NCBI GenBank assembly: GCA_031289815.1
Contig: JAITOS010000085.1
Location: 1-14,600, forward strand
Source: Peptococcaceae bacterium
GTDB lineage: Bacteria > Bacillota > Desulfitobacteriia > Desulfitobacteriales > Desulfitobacteriaceae
Length of the DNA: 14,600 nt
Reading direction: 5' to 3'
Below the pieces are notes generated by a model. It saw only the letters and a list, made by a program, of their open reading frames with translations. It was not told the origin of the DNA and made no database searches. This document shows positions 13,167 to 14,600 of the stretch, one piece after another; positions within the stretch are counted from its first letter, which is position 1; each line of letters starts with the position of its first letter. Both the position numbers and the translations under genes were made by a program.

Positions 13167-14165
13167 TCAACCACCCTCGCTATAGGCGGTGATGGTTTTA
13201 ACTTTTTCATCCTCTAACGTGAAAAAAAGGATCAGACCGCGATCAGAATAAACAATTTCTGTCGGCACATCTTCTTTGATAACGATACAGCCACCGGTAG
13301 CCATATGTTGCGCGTGTCCATACAGCATTTTGGCAATACCGCCGATAACGTCAAATTCAATGCGTTCGTCAAAAAACGGAAACTTGGATATGACGGTCTC
13401 CATGCTGTCGCCGACGCACAATCCTCTGCACAACGAGAAACCTGGTTCTGTTACCGTGATCTTCTCAATAAAGCCGTAATTCCCATCATCTGTCTTGAAC
13501 AACTCAATTACCATCCCGCCATAATCTAAGGCATATGCATATATAGGATCATCATCGGGACCGATGTAGGGGAATTTTGTGACGGTCAACGGCGCCATCC
13601 CCAGATTTTCGAGACGGGGGATCAACTGATTGTCCAACGGCTTACCCATCACCCTTATCTCACTAAAGCTAAACGGCGTCAGCAAGCGTGCGGGTTCCGG
13701 CTCCCGTTGGAAACGAGTCTGATAGACCGCTCCTCGGTCATAAGACCTCAATTCGAGCAGCTTATAATCAATCTCCAGTAAATCACCTGTTAAGCGAAAG
13801 AATCCCTCTATTTCCTCGACTTCCGTAGACATCCATCTTGTACCCTGTGAAATTGCTGCCTCACGCGCCGTGGTCTTGAGACCGGCGCCATAAAAGTCCG
13901 CCAGATAAACGTAGTCATCCGCTTCGTACTCGGCGGCGTAATAAGTAAAGTCGAAGCCGCTATCCGTCTCATTTTCAATCACAATCTGGGCGATATCCCT
14001 GTCGTTATAGCGGCACGACCAAATTCCTGCCCAAGAATTGTCGGCGAACTGAGAAGTCCCCTCCGCCTCCGACGGCGCGGGATTGTTTGGCCCTAGACAC
14101 GAAACGAGGAATAGCAGGCAGAGAATTAAGAGGAGCATCAAGGATATTTTTTTCATTAAGCACAC
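13167..14165 (-). CDS. Lipoprotein of unknown function (paralogue 1)
   Basis: The 332-residue protein starts MCLMKKISLMLLLILC and has the lipobox LVSC (Cys23). I chose the GTG at 14165, 5 bases after AAGGG; an ATG at 14156 is possible. NSWAGIWSCRYNDRDIAQI and DSGFDFTYY align with SWEGVYQYQSDG and GGFDFGLFT of the downstream lipoprotein. GLCVGDSMETVISKFP aligns with GIKIGDPLDTLIEKLP. The rest is poorly conserved. I read it as an extracytoplasmic two-domain lipoprotein. Its own promoter overlaps the end of the upstream gene, and a long hairpin follows the stop. Confidence 0.85.
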   Translation of the reverse strand: MCLMKKISLMLLLILCLLFLVSCLGPNNPAPSEAEGTSQFADNSWAGIWSCRYNDRDIAQIVIENETDSGFDFTYYAAEYEADDYVYLADFYGAGLKTTAREAAISQGTRWMSTEVEEIEGFFRLTGDLLEIDYKLLELRSYDRGAVYQTRFQREPEPARLLTPFSFSEIRVMGKPLDNQLIPRLENLGMAPLTVTKFPYIGPDDDPIYAYALDYGGMVIELFKTDDGNYGFIEKITVTEPGFSLCRGLCVGDSMETVISKFPFFDERIEFDVIGGIAKMLYGHAQHMATGGCIVIKEDVPTEIVYSDRGLILFFTLEDEKVKTITAYSEGG

Positions 14166-14182
14166 ACGATCCCTTCATCATC

Positions 14183-14211
14183 AGAATATCTCTCGCCAGA
14201 AACGCTGTCAA
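14183..14211 (-). promoter_or_regulatory. Promoter of the first lipoprotein gene, overlapping a stop codon
   Basis: On the minus strand TTGACA (14211-14206), 17 bases, then TATTCT (14188-14183). The TGA stop codon of the upstream gene (14210-14208) lies inside the -35 box, so the two functions share bases. Confidence 0.6.
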
Positions 14212-14600
14212 ACCTGTCTCTCCTCAGCATATACCGTTAAAGGCAGCACATATTTATTCGCGTGACGTACAGCCCATGAATGAGGAGGAGTAAAGGCGAT
14301 TTCTTCCGTGTAGAATCGGCTCTCTTCATCCCAGGTAAAGCAAAGTATTCTAAGCTCACGCTCTGATGTAACGGCAACGTAGATGCCGGTTGTTACATCC
14401 TCTGGAGCTGGATTATCCAGTTCCTTTGAATTCAGCTTGATCACCCAGAAGTCCACTTCGCCATTTTGGATCCGTTCGTTGAGCAACGGATATTGCTGTT
14501 CTTCGCGATGCACGACTAACGTCCAGGTGTCGCCGTCATTCCAACGCATAAACCCGTCAGCCGCGACGAATGCCGAAGTATAAAGCTCGATTTTCTCTTG
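14208..14600 (-). CDS. 3' part of an unrecognised protein (5' end outside window)
   Basis: The frame is open from the right edge to the TGA at 14208, about 130 codons. An internal ATG at 14549 is not the likely start: the 17 codons before it (QEKIELYTSAFVAADGF) read as protein and have no ribosome binding site between. The visible part is rich in aromatic and acidic residues (DGDTWTLVVHREEQQYPLL, FTWDEESRFYTEEIAF) and has no membrane helix. I do not recognise a family. It lies directly upstream of the lipoprotein pair on the same strand. Confidence 0.75.
   Translation of the reverse strand, partial: QEKIELYTSAFVAADGFMRWNDGDTWTLVVHREEQQYPLLNERIQNGEVDFWVIKLNSKELDNPAPEDVTTGIYVAVTSERELRILCFTWDEESRFYTEEIAFTPPHSWAVRHANKYVLPLTVYAEERQV

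Noticed and set aside
11868..14213. CGCTGTCAAACCT at about 11869 and again at about 14203
   Set aside because: On the minus strand both contain TTGACAGCG, so much of the match may be a -35 box. Similarity does not extend, and only the right-hand copy has a good -10.
1..14600. tRNA, rRNA, CRISPR arrays or transposases
   Set aside because: None seen by reading either strand. The only repeat arrays are the short ones listed.

Overview
The window reads as chromosomal DNA of a Gram-positive (Bacillota) bacterium of medium GC content that probably forms endospores. The evidence is the conserved order ytxC - thrS - infC - rpmI - rplT, a T-box leader in front of thrS, an L20-type attenuator in front of infC, strong Shine-Dalgarno sequences, TTGACA/TATAAT promoters, lipobox signal peptides and a ComP-like sensor protein. 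I cannot name a genus from the sequence alone. Every gene is on the minus strand except a two-gene toxin-antitoxin module.

Layout from right to left, in the direction of transcription. (1) 14600-11981: the 3' part of an unrecognised protein, then two lipoproteins that look like diverged paralogues. The first of these is followed by a long, nearly perfect hairpin. (2) 11808-9175: a promoter with a large inverted repeat, a second inverted repeat that encloses three 12-bp tandem repeats, and a four-gene operon: PadR-type repressor, small two-helix membrane protein, DrrA-like ATPase and ABC-2 permease. This is a self-regulated export cassette of unknown substrate. (3) 8980-8066: ytxC. (4) 8058-7237: an inserted segment with a DinJ/YafQ-type toxin-antitoxin pair on the plus strand. 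It is flanked by a 40-bp direct repeat (37/40 identical) made of the 3' end of ytxC plus the thrS promoter. (5) 7223-4938: thrS with its promoter and a T-box riboswitch that has an ACC specifier. (6) 4820-3466: infC-rpmI-rplT with its own promoter, an attenuator leader and a terminator; infC starts at an AUU codon. (7) 3089-391: a 53-residue protein of unknown function, then an 808-residue protein with the architecture of the ComP sensor kinase in which the phospho-accepting histidine and the N-box asparagine are replaced. A terminator follows. (8) 105-1: the start of another membrane-anchored protein behind a purine-rich leader with a hexanucleotide repeat.

Together these are two translation operons with RNA-level control (tRNA-Thr for thrS, L20 for infC-rpmI-rplT), surrounded by accessory material. 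The observations most worth a second look are the duplicated ytxC/thrS junction around the toxin-antitoxin insert, the degenerate ComP-like protein paired with a small upstream gene, and the compound inverted/tandem repeat in the PadR operon leader.
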